From contig NC_081414.1 in NCBI RefSeq assembly GCF_030272615.1, positions 915,315,648 to 915,379,647 of the forward strand: DNA of 64,000 nucleotides, read 5' to 3'. This stretch comes from Cryptomeria japonica. Its lineage: Eukaryota > Streptophyta > Pinopsida > Cupressales > Cupressaceae. The notes beneath the pieces were generated by a model that made no database searches, was not told where the DNA came from, and saw only the letters and a list, made by a program, of their open reading frames with translations. This document shows positions 44,083 to 54,208 of the stretch, piece by piece (the first letter of the stretch is position 1; each line of letters opens with the position of its first letter). The translations under genes were made by a program, and so were the position numbers.

Positions 44083-45403
44083 TGTTAAGACCCAGTGACA
44101 ACTAAGAAGGGGGGTGAATCAGTTGTCTATTAATTTCAACCCAAATATAACTTAACCAAACTTAATGCATAATATCGGTAAACAAAACTTTAATGTTGGT
44201 AGATAGTTTAGCAGTTAATAACAATACTGGTAAAGTTTAATGCATGAAACAGAAAGATAAATAACATACACAACACATAACATAGTTATTTGTATGTGGA
44301 AACCCTGTAAGGAGAAAAACCATGATGTGAAGCCTTACCCACAATCAAATGATACTACTGTAGACAGTATATATCTCTTCCATCTCTATCTATCTCTCAA
44401 TAGTCTCTCTTTATCCTTCCCTTTCCTTCTCTCTATGCCCCTCTCTTCCTTTATCTTCATCTCCATCTTCCTCTCATCTCTATATCCTTACCACTAGTCT
44501 CTCTCTCTTTATATCCCTATCTCTCCTTCTATCTCTCTCCCTCTCTCCCTATTGCAAATATAACATGAGTCTAGTGGTAATGAAGCCTGATTATCTTTTG
44601 GATTTAGAGATTTTATTTCAGTCATGTTGGGATCCATATACGTGGATGCATAGTCCAACTACCTAGAGCTCACTACTCAATCACAAAATGAGAGTCACAC
44701 TGACTACAATTGGATGGTTAAATCCAATGATAATGTATTGTTCAAAATAATATCTTCATATGCTGGACTCAGTACCGGTTAAGCTCTGATTGTCCTCCTC
44801 ATACCTTCCTTGAATCTTCAAATGATGTCTATGTGTATAGCTCTGCTTATATTCACATATATCTTATTGCAATCCTTTTTTGTACTCCTCTACATAATCT
44901 CATAAATGAGATCTTGCATATATACCAAAGCCTAAGACCAAATGTGTAGGTCGGCTCACTAAGATATTACAATAAAATCAATTACAAATGAATCAATATG
45001 TGATGCATGGTGTTGGCTCAATGCATTTACAACAATAACAAATCATCTCCATAATGTGTCGTGATGATCTATAATAGATAATGCTTGCCAGTCCATAACC
45101 TAGACCTATTTGCCGGTAACAACAAATATGCAATCTCGATTGTACCAATAATCAAATCACCAAAAACAAGTGTCCAAACAATGTATTTGACATAACCAAG
45201 TAATTTCCAGATGATAACAGTCATCCTTAGTGCTGGTGAACAATATAACTTGTTGGCAAACCATATATCGATGACTGTACATAAGTCACTGAGCATGCTG
45301 GTGAACATAACCAAAGATCTCCGAGTGCTGATAAGTATTCTCAAGTGTTGAAAAGTGTTGACATCAATGAGAAAACCAATGTAACACATCCATAATACCA
45401 ACA
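44083..45403 (-). repeat. 3' LTR of element H
   Basis: Minus-strand start TGTTGGTATTATGGATG at 45403, end CTTAACA at 44083; 1321 bp. It is 246 bp longer than the 5' LTR, mostly because of a pyrimidine-rich insertion at 44366-44552. Confidence 0.85.
44366..44552 (+). repeat. CT-rich simple-sequence tract in LTR of H
   Basis: TCTCTATCTCTC, CCTTCCCTTTCC and similar runs over about 190 bp. Absent from the other LTR, so gained after insertion. Confidence 0.7.
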
Positions 45404-45417
45404 ATCTCCCCCTTTGG
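45404..45417 (-). other. Polypurine tract of element H
   Basis: Minus strand CCAAAGGGGGAGAT directly before the LTR. Further purine tracts occur near 45599, 45562 and 45548. Confidence 0.7.
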
Positions 45418-45750
45418 CATTGATGACAACACAAGATGGAAAAACCATCTAAGTGCCAAAGCAGAAATGCCAGAAACCAAAAACCAACAATCTCCCAAAG
45501 AGATCATTAACCAAAAATCAAAATACAGATACAGAGAGTAACAATCTCTCCCCAATTAATAATCTCTCCCCAAAGGATAATGTGTTTTTCCATAGACATC
45601 TCTCCCCCTTTGACATCAAATGCCAAAGCAATACAAAACCAAATTGGTTCATAGAACTTATTGCAAATATCAATTGTTATAACCAAATTTATTCAATCTA
45701 CTCCTCCTGAGAAGTAGCTCTCTTTCAAAAAAGCCGAAAAAAAAGATTTC

Positions 45751-46388
45751 TCATTTAATTATGTTGGTCTGATGCCATGCTCCAACTATATAATTTTCTA
45801 CTGGTGAGGGTATAACTCTGAGTTGCTCTCTTAGATATTCAAAATTTTCCTTAGGAAAAGGCTTAGTAAAGATATCTGCAATCTGCTCTTTAGTATTCAC
45901 ATAAACCAATTTCACTTCTTTTACTTCAACATTCTCTTTCAGAAAATTGAATTTGATAGAAACATGTTTAGTTTTAGAGTGAAATACCATATTCTTTGAT
46001 ATATCAATTGTTGCCATATTATCACAGTAAATGATTATAGGTTCTTTGCATTTTACCTTTATGTCCTTCAACATTTGCTTAATCCATAATACTTGTGTAC
46101 AATTAGTTGTTGCTGCAACATATTCTGATTTTGCTATTGATAGTGATGTACAACTTTGTTTCTTGCTTAACCATGAAATTAGTTTACTACCAAGAAAAAT
46201 GCTCCGCCAGTGGTGTTTTTTCTGTCATCTACATCTCCTGCTCAATTTGCATTTGTGTATGCACATAAATCAAAATTTTCATCTTTAGCATACCATAAGC
46301 CAAGATTTGTTGTGCCTTGTAGGTACTAGAAAATCCTTTTTACTGTTGATTAATGATTTTCCTTAGGATTACTCTGAAATCTTGAAAC
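45751..46388 (-). pseudogene. RNase H C-terminal part of element H
   Basis: Continues from 54209 after the interruption by I. AYTNAN with a TAG, then AGDVDDRKNTTGGAFFLGSKLISW, and the open stretch 46074-45751 with NMATIDISKNMVFHSKTKH and IFTKPFPKENFEYL. Stop at 45751. Confidence 0.8.
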
Positions 46389-46393
46389 AATAC

Positions 46394-47661
46394 TATAAAG
46401 CGGAAAATCGATCGAACCCTAGTTGCTCTCCCCTCTTCCAACTCCTAGGAGAGAGAAGGGAGGTTGCTAGGGTTGATGGTTTTCACTTAGGGGAGACTTT
46501 ACATTCAAAAGAGGGGTTGAAACCCACAAGATCCAATCCCACACAATGCAAGATTAGATTCTAAATGAGTTTCAAGGGTTAAGACAGCAAGGCTACCCTC
46601 TTTTGTAAAGAATGTTGATAGAAGAATTAAGCTAGGAATGCATAGAAAGTGAGAAAGATTCGCTTATAAACTGAGATAGCGATATAGGATGAAGCTACGG
46701 ACCTAGAACTAGTAGTAAAATGTCGATACGGCACTGTCCTGCAAATTTGAGCAAAAGTTGATGGGACAATGGCGCCCGGCATGCACACGGTCCTCCGAAA
46801 AATCCGCGAAACGAAGGGGGATCTGTTCGTCTCTGCACAAGGATTCCAGATCTTCAATTTCAGCCACGTACCTGCAACCTACACACAGAAAAGTGAAGAC
46901 GATTGGGGGGTTAGGGATTAGGGGTTTGCCTTTAGGTCAAACCCTGGTTTTGGAATTAACTAAGAAATGAGAAATTGTTGTAAATGTAAATGATTGTAAT
47001 GTAAAACAAGTACTAATACCTTGTTGTAAGGATGTTGGTATCCTTATGTGCGAAGGTATAGATGTTGTTGTATGTTGTATGTTGTATGTTGTAGTATGTG
47101 ATCTCCTCTTCAATGGTTGAATCCTTGTCTTGAATGCAACACTTAGCCTTGAATGGAGACTTAGAATGATCAATTGCTTGAAGGAATGTTTGAATGCTTG
47201 AATGCTTGAATGTTTGAGTATCGTTTCCACGCTTTTTCCATCATATCAAATGAGAGAGGAAAATGTAGTTTATATACTTGTCAATTAGGGTTGATAGACT
47301 GTTTTTCCCGACCTTAGGCCGACCAGGAAATGATATTTTCCATTTTGCAAACAAAAAGACCCGAAGTCCTATAGGAGACCGGGCCCAAAATAGGGCCAGG
47401 GACTAGGGCGCTGGGTGCCATGGTCCTGGGGGACCAGGATGCTGGGCGCCCTGGTCCTGAAGGACCAGGGCGCTGGGCGCTCTGGTCCCACCTCCCAGGA
47501 CAGCAGGGTGCAAAGGAGGTTCAGGCCAGGGTGCTTGAAAAATGCAGTTTTTGATGTCGTAAACAAGTTTCGGGGTCTCCATTCAGGTTGCATGTTGCGT
47601 TGCCATCGTGAAGACCGAAATGCAGTCGAAATTGTAAGTGTCACAATTTTAGGACGCTACA
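46394..47661 (-). repeat. 3' LTR of element I
   Basis: 1268 bp. The minus-strand start TGTAGCGTCC is at 47661. The left end reads TATAAAGCGG where the other LTR has TGTAAAGCGG. TTTATATA (TATATAAA on the minus strand) near 47269-47276. Contains three 31-bp hairpin units (47400-47488). Confidence 0.92.
47400..47488. repeat. Three 31-bp hairpin units in the 3' LTR of I
   Basis: Units start at 47400, 47431 and 47462. Each has a 27-nt inverted repeat (arms like GGACCAGGGC and GCCCTGGTCC, loop GCTGGGT) and a 4-nt spacer that differs (TGGG, TGAA, CACC). The 5' LTR has one unit (54004-54030). Confidence 0.88.
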
Positions 47662-48401
47662 TTTAGCCCCCACTTTAGTGGGAGTATAGGCGTACGCTCA
47701 TACTTCCGGTAAAGTACAAGGAAACAACATTGAAAGACTTTCACCACGTCAAGGAGGCAAGATACACCAAGCCCCCAGTGGACTAAGGATCTTACAACTT
47801 CGATTGACAAAGTAAAAGGGAAGATCACAAGGGAGAACCATGACTATTAGTAGTAAGGTTCCCTCACTATGAGTCATGCAAGAAAAATACCAAAACTTTT
47901 CAAGGCAAAGCTAAGTTCGTCAAGAAATTTTCGAGTATCTTGAAGGGATAGATAGGGTGTATGCCCCCCTACGTTAAAGCGACCGCACATGCCTCAACGG
48001 GGGTGATTGCTTTAAGGTAGTGATACACATGAGAAGGAAAGGAGCACATTATCACAAAGATTTAGCCCCCAAGTGTGAGATAAACCCAAGGATAATAGAC
48101 AAAAAACACAAAGCACAAGGTGACTTCTCTTTCCTCGGGGTCAGTATGCTGTATGATAGTTCATGTATATATATCATATGTATGTATGCATAATTGTTCT
48201 TCATTCCCCAATCAAGGAAGGTCACCTAGAAGAAGGGAACACATGTGTCTTTTGAGTCAACATGAGAGAGACCAAAAGAGATCTCAACGCTTTGCATCGT
48301 CCTCAAGTAGACAACACTAAGGACAACAAATAGAAGAATGAGAATAACACATAGAAGAAGTAACAAAAGAGAGGAGGAGAGAATCTGCTATGCTAATGTA
48401 A
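47662..48401 (-). other. 3' untranslated region and polypurine tract of element I
   Basis: Polypurine tract AAAGTGGGGGCTAAA on the minus strand at 47676-47662, directly before the LTR. The other 720 bp show no ORF of note and no post-pol hairpins like those of A and B. Confidence 0.65.
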
Positions 48402-49136
48402 CTAGTCTAGCATGTCATCTACCCCCCGATCTTGCTGATCAATGTTTCGGGAAGGCAGGGAACACGCTAGAGGAGGAACATCCAACATAGCAGATGGAGC
48501 TATCACAAGATCCAAACAAGGGCTATGTTCATGTTCCAAGCCATGTTGTTCTTGTCTAGGAGCTAGGATAAGTGCTTTAGAAAATTCGTTAGATAAATGG
48601 TTATCAATATCAAGAAGTTCATATTCACTATCAGAAGCAAGAGGAGTAACATTTTCATCATGAATAAAATTTTCATCTATAGCATCATCAAGATTTATAA
48701 AAATAGGATCTTTAACCCGCACAGGATCAAGACCATCATGCATCTTATGTTTAGGAGATTTTGGAGAAAATGGAATAATGCTTGTTGAAGGTGTTTTTGG
48801 AGATTGCAAAGTTTGAGAAGCAGCTGCTTGAGCTCTAAGACGACACTTTCGTCGGCGTTCACGTGCAGAACGATTTTGTCTAGTCTTAGTAGGAAGTGGA
48901 GAAGATTGAGGAGGAGGAATGTTCTCATCCTTATCATTTGGGTGTTTAGGTTGTGGTCTCTTAGGCTGGATAATAGGAGAAGAAGAAGGTCTCTTTTCTC
49001 TATAAAAAGAAGGAGGAGGAACTGCTCCATATAAAGGAGGAAATTTTGGTTTAGGAAGAAGACCAAGTCCATCATGACGAGGAGGTATAGGTCTACTTTT
49101 AGAAGGTTTATTAGGCATAGACATAGTCACATCCAT
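48402..49136 (-). CDS. Second ORF of element I, 244 codons, function unknown
   Basis: Starts MDVTMSMPNKPSKSRP ten bases after the stop of the 888-codon ORF and in the same frame, so it could be a separate ORF, a re-initiation product or a readthrough tail past one TAA (49148-49146). The N-terminal third is Pro/Lys-rich with HDGLGLLPKPKFPPLYG, perhaps a remnant of the G-patch region of B. An Arg-rich patch (RSARERRRKCRLRAQ) could bind nucleic acid or act as a nuclear signal. The C-terminal half is acidic. No enzyme domain. The frame is fully open. Confidence 0.65.
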   Translation of the reverse strand: MDVTMSMPNKPSKSRPIPPRHDGLGLLPKPKFPPLYGAVPPPSFYREKRPSSSPIIQPKRPQPKHPNDKDENIPPPQSSPLPTKTRQNRSARERRRKCRLRAQAAASQTLQSPKTPSTSIIPFSPKSPKHKMHDGLDPVRVKDPIFINLDDAIDENFIHDENVTPLASDSEYELLDIDNHLSNEFSKALILAPRQEQHGLEHEHSPCLDLVIAPSAMLDVPPLACSLPSRNIDQQDRGVDDMLD

Positions 49137-49145
49137 GGGGATGGG

Positions 49146-51812
49146 TTAAGAATCTTCTTGAGGAAAGATATTAGTTTTATCTTTCAAAGGAAGAACTTCC
49201 TTCTCAAGAACGATAGGAATATCAAGTTTAGGTGTTCTAGGTTCACTTAGAGATAGGATCATATCTGTTTTCCACTTTTGATAAGATTTGAAAAGATGAT
49301 CACTTCGCGGAGGAAGGGATTGGAATTGTTTAGGCCAAAAATAATCAATAGGAACACTAGAAGTTCTTTCAGCTGGTTTAAAGAGACTATGATTGACAGT
49401 AACAACTTCACCATTATGGGGAAATTTCAAACACTTGTGAATAGGAGAAGCAATAGCTTTCATGGAAGATAGCCAAGGATAGCCAAGCTTCACACAAAAT
49501 TGTTCGGATGAAGGAATAATAGAAAAGTTCGCATCAAGGGATTTGTTATGGACCATAGAACCAATTGCAGGAGAAGAAAATGCATCAAATAATTTCACAA
49601 TCACATCTGTTTTGTCATAGATTACTTGATTCAATTGCAAAGTAAAAAGAAATTCTTCAATAATAACATTAACCATGCATGAAGGATCAATGAGCACTCC
49701 ACGACAAGGTGTATCCTTAACTTTTGCAACTATGTATAAAGGACCATCAGGTGCCCTGATAGTTTCACTAGAATCAAATGTGATGGAAGGTTCTTTAGGG
49801 TTTTCTTGCTGCTCTACAAAGTTAATCACATTCGGAGTCATAGACACAAGACCATCAGATGAGAGAGAGGAATCATTAGCCTCAATCGCATTAGAGGTAT
49901 GAGAAGGTAATGGATTAGTAAAAATCTGAAGATTTTGGTTAGGAGGAGCTATAGATGTGTTGCCTTTATCATTCACTCCAGAAACAGAGATAGTATTATT
50001 ATGAATCAAATCTTGAATTTTACCCTTTAAAGAAAAACATTTTTCAGTATCATGCCCAGGCTGACGATGAAATTGACAAAAAGATTTGTTATCAAAATAA
50101 GGTGAAGTAATCTTTGCAGGATCAATTTGCCTTATAGGAGGAAGAGTAAGCACATTTTGTTCCAATAACTTATTCATAATACTATACAATGATTCATTCA
50201 AAGGAGTATACTTTCTTTCTTTCTTGAAAAATTTAGAAATAGGAGGCACACCTGATGCGGCATTCACATTGTTGTTGATGATGTTTTCATGGAATTTGAT
50301 GGAATCTCTGTTCGGTTTAAACTTCCCAAATGGTTGCTGACTGCTATCACCCTTATCACTCGGAGCCATAGGATGTGATTGTTCCATTTGACTCACAGTC
50401 AGTTGATAATTGTGAAGAGTTGCACACAACTGTTGGAAAGAAGTAAACTCAAAAAATAGAAGTTTGTCTCGAATATCTTTTTGTAAATTAGAAATAAAGA
50501 TTCTTTGAATATCATTGTCAGGCATTGGAAAAGAAATTTGAGCATACAAATGCTTATATCTACCAATGAAATCAGTCACTTTTTCTTTAACACCTTGTTT
50601 ACAATGCATTAAATCAATCAAAGAAACTTTTGGACTTATATTGTTTTGAAATTGTTGAATAAAAGCATTTGCAAGTTGTTCAAAAGAAGTAATAGAATAA
50701 GAAGGCAACGAGCAATACCATTGTAGGGCTTTGTCTCTTAATGTTCTAGTAAACAGTTTTGCAAGCAACCTTTGGTCATAAGCAAAATTGGTACATATTG
50801 TTTGAAAAGTCTTAACATGTGTTAGAGGATCACCTTTACCATTATAAAGCTCCAAATGCGGGATTTCAACATGTTTAGGGGGAATAGCTCGAACAATGTC
50901 AAGAGAAAGTGGGCTCGCAACATCAAATGTGGGCACACTAAACTTAGATTGATTCATAGAGGCAATTTGTTGCTGTAAAGAAGAGACAGTTTGTGCAAGA
51001 TTGTTAATGGTCGCTTCAGTCGAAGAATTCATATTAGATGTGTTAGATTGAGATGGAGGTGTTATGTTATTGAAAGAAGGTAAAGAGCAAGGTGGTGGGA
51101 CACTATGATAATTAGTCATAGGAGATGATTGGACAAGAGAAACACTACAAGGAGGAATGGAATGGTTGAATGAATTGCCCCCTTGCGTCATGTTCATTTG
51201 CGGAGATGTAATAGGGACACTCATTGAAGGAATGAATGAAGAAGTTGGATTAAATGAAGGAAGAGGGTTAATTGAAGAGGAAGGATTGCCCCCATGACTG
51301 GTAATCATAGGAGGAATGTCTTGTATAGAAGTAGTCATTATGTTTGATGTAAAGGTAGGTATGCTAGCAATAGAAGTTGTCAAAGGAATAGAATGATTGA
51401 CTTGAGTGGGAGGTTGTGTATAACCTAAAGATTCGGCACAACTCTTCATAGGCATCTCATTCGAATCCACAATGTGTGCAATACCACGTAAAATATCAAT
51501 TCCATTCTTATCACTTTGAACCATACGTTTTAAACCCTCAATTAAAGGAAGAGCTTGACTATCAAGGTATTCTTGAGACATCCATTGTCGAAAATCGTCA
51601 AATTGGTTATCCAATTTCAAAAGTTGTTCTCCAGAAACCTCATGGAGAGCTTCTTCATCATTAGGAGGATTAGAGGAATTACCCATGTCCTCGTTAAAAA
51701 GGCTATTCAAATTAGGTTCCATTTCCTCGGTAAGTAAACCTCGGAAAGACTTAATTCTAAGGCTTCGTCTAACGGGAATAGTGTAAGTAGGGCTTATTGT
51801 TGTAAAACTCAT
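49146..51812 (-). CDS. Gag with protease-like domain of element I, 888 codons, open
   Basis: Residues 1-290 are Ser/Pro/Asn-rich. The gag core lies at about residues 300-460 (LELYNGKGDPLTHVKTF, LQWYCSLPSYSITSFEQL). The zinc knuckle C-QF-H-RQPG-H-DTEK-C lies near 50080-50040. A KYTPLNESLYSIM linker precedes the knuckle, as in A and B. The protease-like domain near 49720-49470 keeps VLID but reads DPS instead of DNG/DSG, and KLGYPWLSSM in place of LLGRPWIH. The catalytic Gly is gone, so it is probably not an active protease. The ORF has no stop in 2.67 kb, in contrast to all neighbours. It would build particles with enzymes from a helper. Confidence 0.88.
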   Translation of the reverse strand: MSFTTISPTYTIPVRRSLRIKSFRGLLTEEMEPNLNSLFNEDMGNSSNPPNDEEALHEVSGEQLLKLDNQFDDFRQWMSQEYLDSQALPLIEGLKRMVQSDKNGIDILRGIAHIVDSNEMPMKSCAESLGYTQPPTQVNHSIPLTTSIASIPTFTSNIMTTSIQDIPPMITSHGGNPSSSINPLPSFNPTSSFIPSMSVPITSPQMNMTQGGNSFNHSIPPCSVSLVQSSPMTNYHSVPPPCSLPSFNNITPPSQSNTSNMNSSTEATINNLAQTVSSLQQQIASMNQSKFSVPTFDVASPLSLDIVRAIPPKHVEIPHLELYNGKGDPLTHVKTFQTICTNFAYDQRLLAKLFTRTLRDKALQWYCSLPSYSITSFEQLANAFIQQFQNNISPKVSLIDLMHCKQGVKEKVTDFIGRYKHLYAQISFPMPDNDIQRIFISNLQKDIRDKLLFFEFTSFQQLCATLHNYQLTVSQMEQSHPMAPSDKGDSSQQPFGKFKPNRDSIKFHENIINNNVNAASGVPPISKFFKKERKYTPLNESLYSIMNKLLEQNVLTLPPIRQIDPAKITSPYFDNKSFCQFHRQPGHDTEKCFSLKGKIQDLIHNNTISVSGVNDKGNTSIAPPNQNLQIFTNPLPSHTSNAIEANDSSLSSDGLVSMTPNVINFVEQQENPKEPSITFDSSETIRAPDGPLYIVAKVKDTPCRGVLIDPSCMVNVIIEEFLFTLQLNQVIYDKTDVIVKLFDAFSSPAIGSMVHNKSLDANFSIIPSSEQFCVKLGYPWLSSMKAIASPIHKCLKFPHNGEVVTVNHSLFKPAERTSSVPIDYFWPKQFQSLPPRSDHLFKSYQKWKTDMILSLSEPRTPKLDIPIVLEKEVLPLKDKTNIFPQEDS

Positions 51813-52976
51813 GCACTAGAGAGGGAGAGAAGATTATGAATTTTAGAGGTAGCAAATTTCAATAAAATCAGCCAATCTCCTAGTTTTAAGCTGTTAAATG
51901 CAATCACGACAATCTCCCAAAATTTCAGAAAAAATGTCCGGGACCGTGGCGCTCGGAGTGCACACGGTCCTTGCAACTTTTTTCAAAATTTGCAAGGATG
52001 AAAATTATGATGATTTTAGAGCTAATCTGAAAAAATTGAGTGATTTTACGATCTGTAGATAGGCCAAATTAAAGTTGCAATCTCAAAATTGAACCCTACC
52101 AAGATTGTCGAAAAATGCAAAATTTGAATTTTGAAAAAGAGAGGGAAACTGAAATTTTGAATTTTATGATTTTAGAGGGAATACCAAAAGCAATGCAAGT
52201 TTTGAAATTTAAAAATTGACTCAATTTCACGCAAAATTCAATTTTGAAAGTGGAAATCAAAGTTGTTGTAATTAAGCACTTAATTTCAAAAGTCACAAAT
52301 TGCAAGAATTTGAATAAAGCACTGAAATTTTGAATGAATGCAAACACACTTTTCATATTATGACAGTAGGAACACAATTTTGACACAAAATTTCAATTTC
52401 AACAATTTTTGAATAATTAGAAGCCTTAATCCAAGCAATCACAAGACCAACTTTGACTATAATTTTGAAAGTGTTAGAATTGATAAAATCAGCCAAAATT
52501 CTGGATTTTAGCAGGAAAATACAGTAAGATCTTGCTCCCGAAATTTCGGAAAAAATGTCGGGGATGATGGCGCTTGGAGTGCACACGGTCCTTACAACTT
52601 TTTTCCAAATTTTTAGGGATGAAAGATATTGTGATTTTATTGCAGAATCCAAAGTTACAGCTGATTTGGAGATGTTTTGATCAGTGAAATTGTCGGACAA
52701 AGGTTGAATCAAGAGGGTTTCAAAAATTAGGGTTTTGACACTTAACCACTTAATTTTCAAAATTAAAGCACAAATATGAACTGATAATTTGGAATAGAAG
52801 GGTAGATCTGAAACAAACATTAACAATTAAACATTTCACAAGTTCAATTTTTAAAAAAAAATGAAAATTTTAGGGTTTTTATGCAATCAACCTCTAAAAT
52901 TTGCAAAAGATCAAACATGGAAATGTAACCAAGGAATCCAATTTTCAAAATAAACCATGAATAATCAGAAAGGATG
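51813..52976 (-). other. Leader of element I with two GGACCGTG-type hairpins
   Basis: AT-rich leader between primer site and gag. Hairpin at 51941-51970 has arms GGACCGTG and CACGGTCC around GCGC/GTGC with a TCGGA loop. A related copy lies at 52562-52591 (GGATGATG arm, weaker). Each is followed by a similar CTTTTTTC-AAAATTT stretch. The same module occurs in each LTR (46764-46793, 53368-53397). Confidence 0.6.
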
Positions 52977-52994
52977 TTCATGTCGGGTTCACCA
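52977..52994 (-). other. tRNA-Trp primer binding site of element I
   Basis: The plus strand reads TTCATGTCGGGTTCACCA, the tRNA-Trp acceptor end with CCA, three bases from the LTR. An ATCAGAA just upstream (near 52965) recalls the longer tRNA match seen in B. Confidence 0.8.
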
Positions 52995-52997
52995 AAA

Positions 52998-54203
52998 TGT
53001 AAAGCGGAAAATCGATCGAACCCTAGTTGCTCTCCCCTCTTCCAACTCCCAAGAGAGAGAAGGGAGGTTGCTAGGGTTGATGGTTTTCACTTAGGGGAGA
53101 CTTTACATTCAAAAGAGGGGTTGAAACCCACAAGATCCAATCCCACAAAATGCAAGATTGGATTCTAAATGAGTTTCAAGGGTTAAGACAGCAAGGCTAC
53201 CCTCTTTTGTAAAGAATGTTGATAGAAGAATTAAGCTAGGAATGCATAGAAAGTGAGAAAGATTCGCTTATAAACTAAGATAGGGATATAGGATGAAGCT
53301 GCAGACCTGGAATTAGCAGTAAAATGTCGATACGGTACTATCCTGCAAATTTGAGCAAAAGTTGACGGGACGATGGCGCCCGGCGTGCACACGGTCCTCC
53401 GAAAAATCCGCGAAACGAAGGGGGATCTGTTCGTATCTGCACAAGGATTCCAGATCTTCAATTTCAGCCGCGTACCTGCAACCTACACATAGAAAAGCGA
53501 AGACGATTGGGGGGTTAGGGATTAGGGGTTTGCCTTTAAGTCAAACCCCGGTTTTGGAATTAACCAAGAAATGAGAAATTGCTGTAAATGTAAATGATTG
53601 TAATGTAAAACAAGTACTAATACCTTGTTGTAAGGATGTTGGTATCCTTATGTGCGAGGGTATAGATGTTGTTGTATGTTGTATGTTGTATGTTGTAGTA
53701 TGTGATCTCCTCTTCAATGGTTGAATCCTTGTCTTGAATGCAACACTTAGCCTTGAATGGAGACTTAGAATGATCAATTGCTTGAAGGAATGTTTGAATG
53801 CTTGAATGCTTGAATGTTTGAGTATCGTTTCCACACTTTTTCCATCATATCAAATGAGAGAGGAAAATGTAGTTTATATACTTGTCAATTAGGGTTGATA
53901 GACTGATTTTCCCGACCTTAGGCCGACCAGGAAATGATATTTTCCATTTTGCAAACAAAAAGACCCGAAGTCCCATAGGAGACCGGGCCCAAAATAGGGC
54001 CAAGGACCAGGGCGCTGGGTGCCCTGGTCCCACCTCCCAGGACAGCAGGGTGCAAAGGAGGTTCAGGCCAGGGTGCTTGAAAAATGCAGTTTTTGATGTC
54101 GTAAACAAGTTTCGGGGTCTCCATTCAGGTTGCGTGTTGCGTCGCCATCGTGAAGACCGAAATGCAGTCAAAATTGCAAGTGTCGCAATTTTAGGATGCT
54201 ACA
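52998..54203 (-). repeat. 5' LTR of element I
   Basis: 1206 bp. Minus-strand start TGTAGCATCC at 54203, end CGCTTTACA at 52998. TTTATATA at 53873-53880. One 31-bp hairpin unit (54004-54030). Confidence 0.92.
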
Positions 54204-54208
54204 AATAC

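Larger units (their letters stand above)
46394..54203 (-). mobile_element. Element I: gag-only Tat-type retrotransposon (TR-GAG type), long ORF open
   Basis: Complete insertion: 3' LTR 46394-47661, 5' LTR 52998-54203, tRNA-Trp primer site and the target duplication AATAC (46389-46393 and 54204-54208). The interior of 5.3 kb encodes an 888-codon gag-protease-like ORF and a second ORF of 244 codons. No RT, RNase H or integrase is present. LTRs differ by roughly 3% by eye, mostly transitions, plus exactly two 31-bp repeat units. It is younger than the surrounding elements and the only one without broken ORFs. Confidence 0.92.

Noticed and set aside
48830-48900. Arg-rich stretch in element I ORF2 that resembles a bZIP basic region
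   Set aside because: The second small residue of the signature is missing and no leucine heptads follow. A simple basic patch is enough to explain it.
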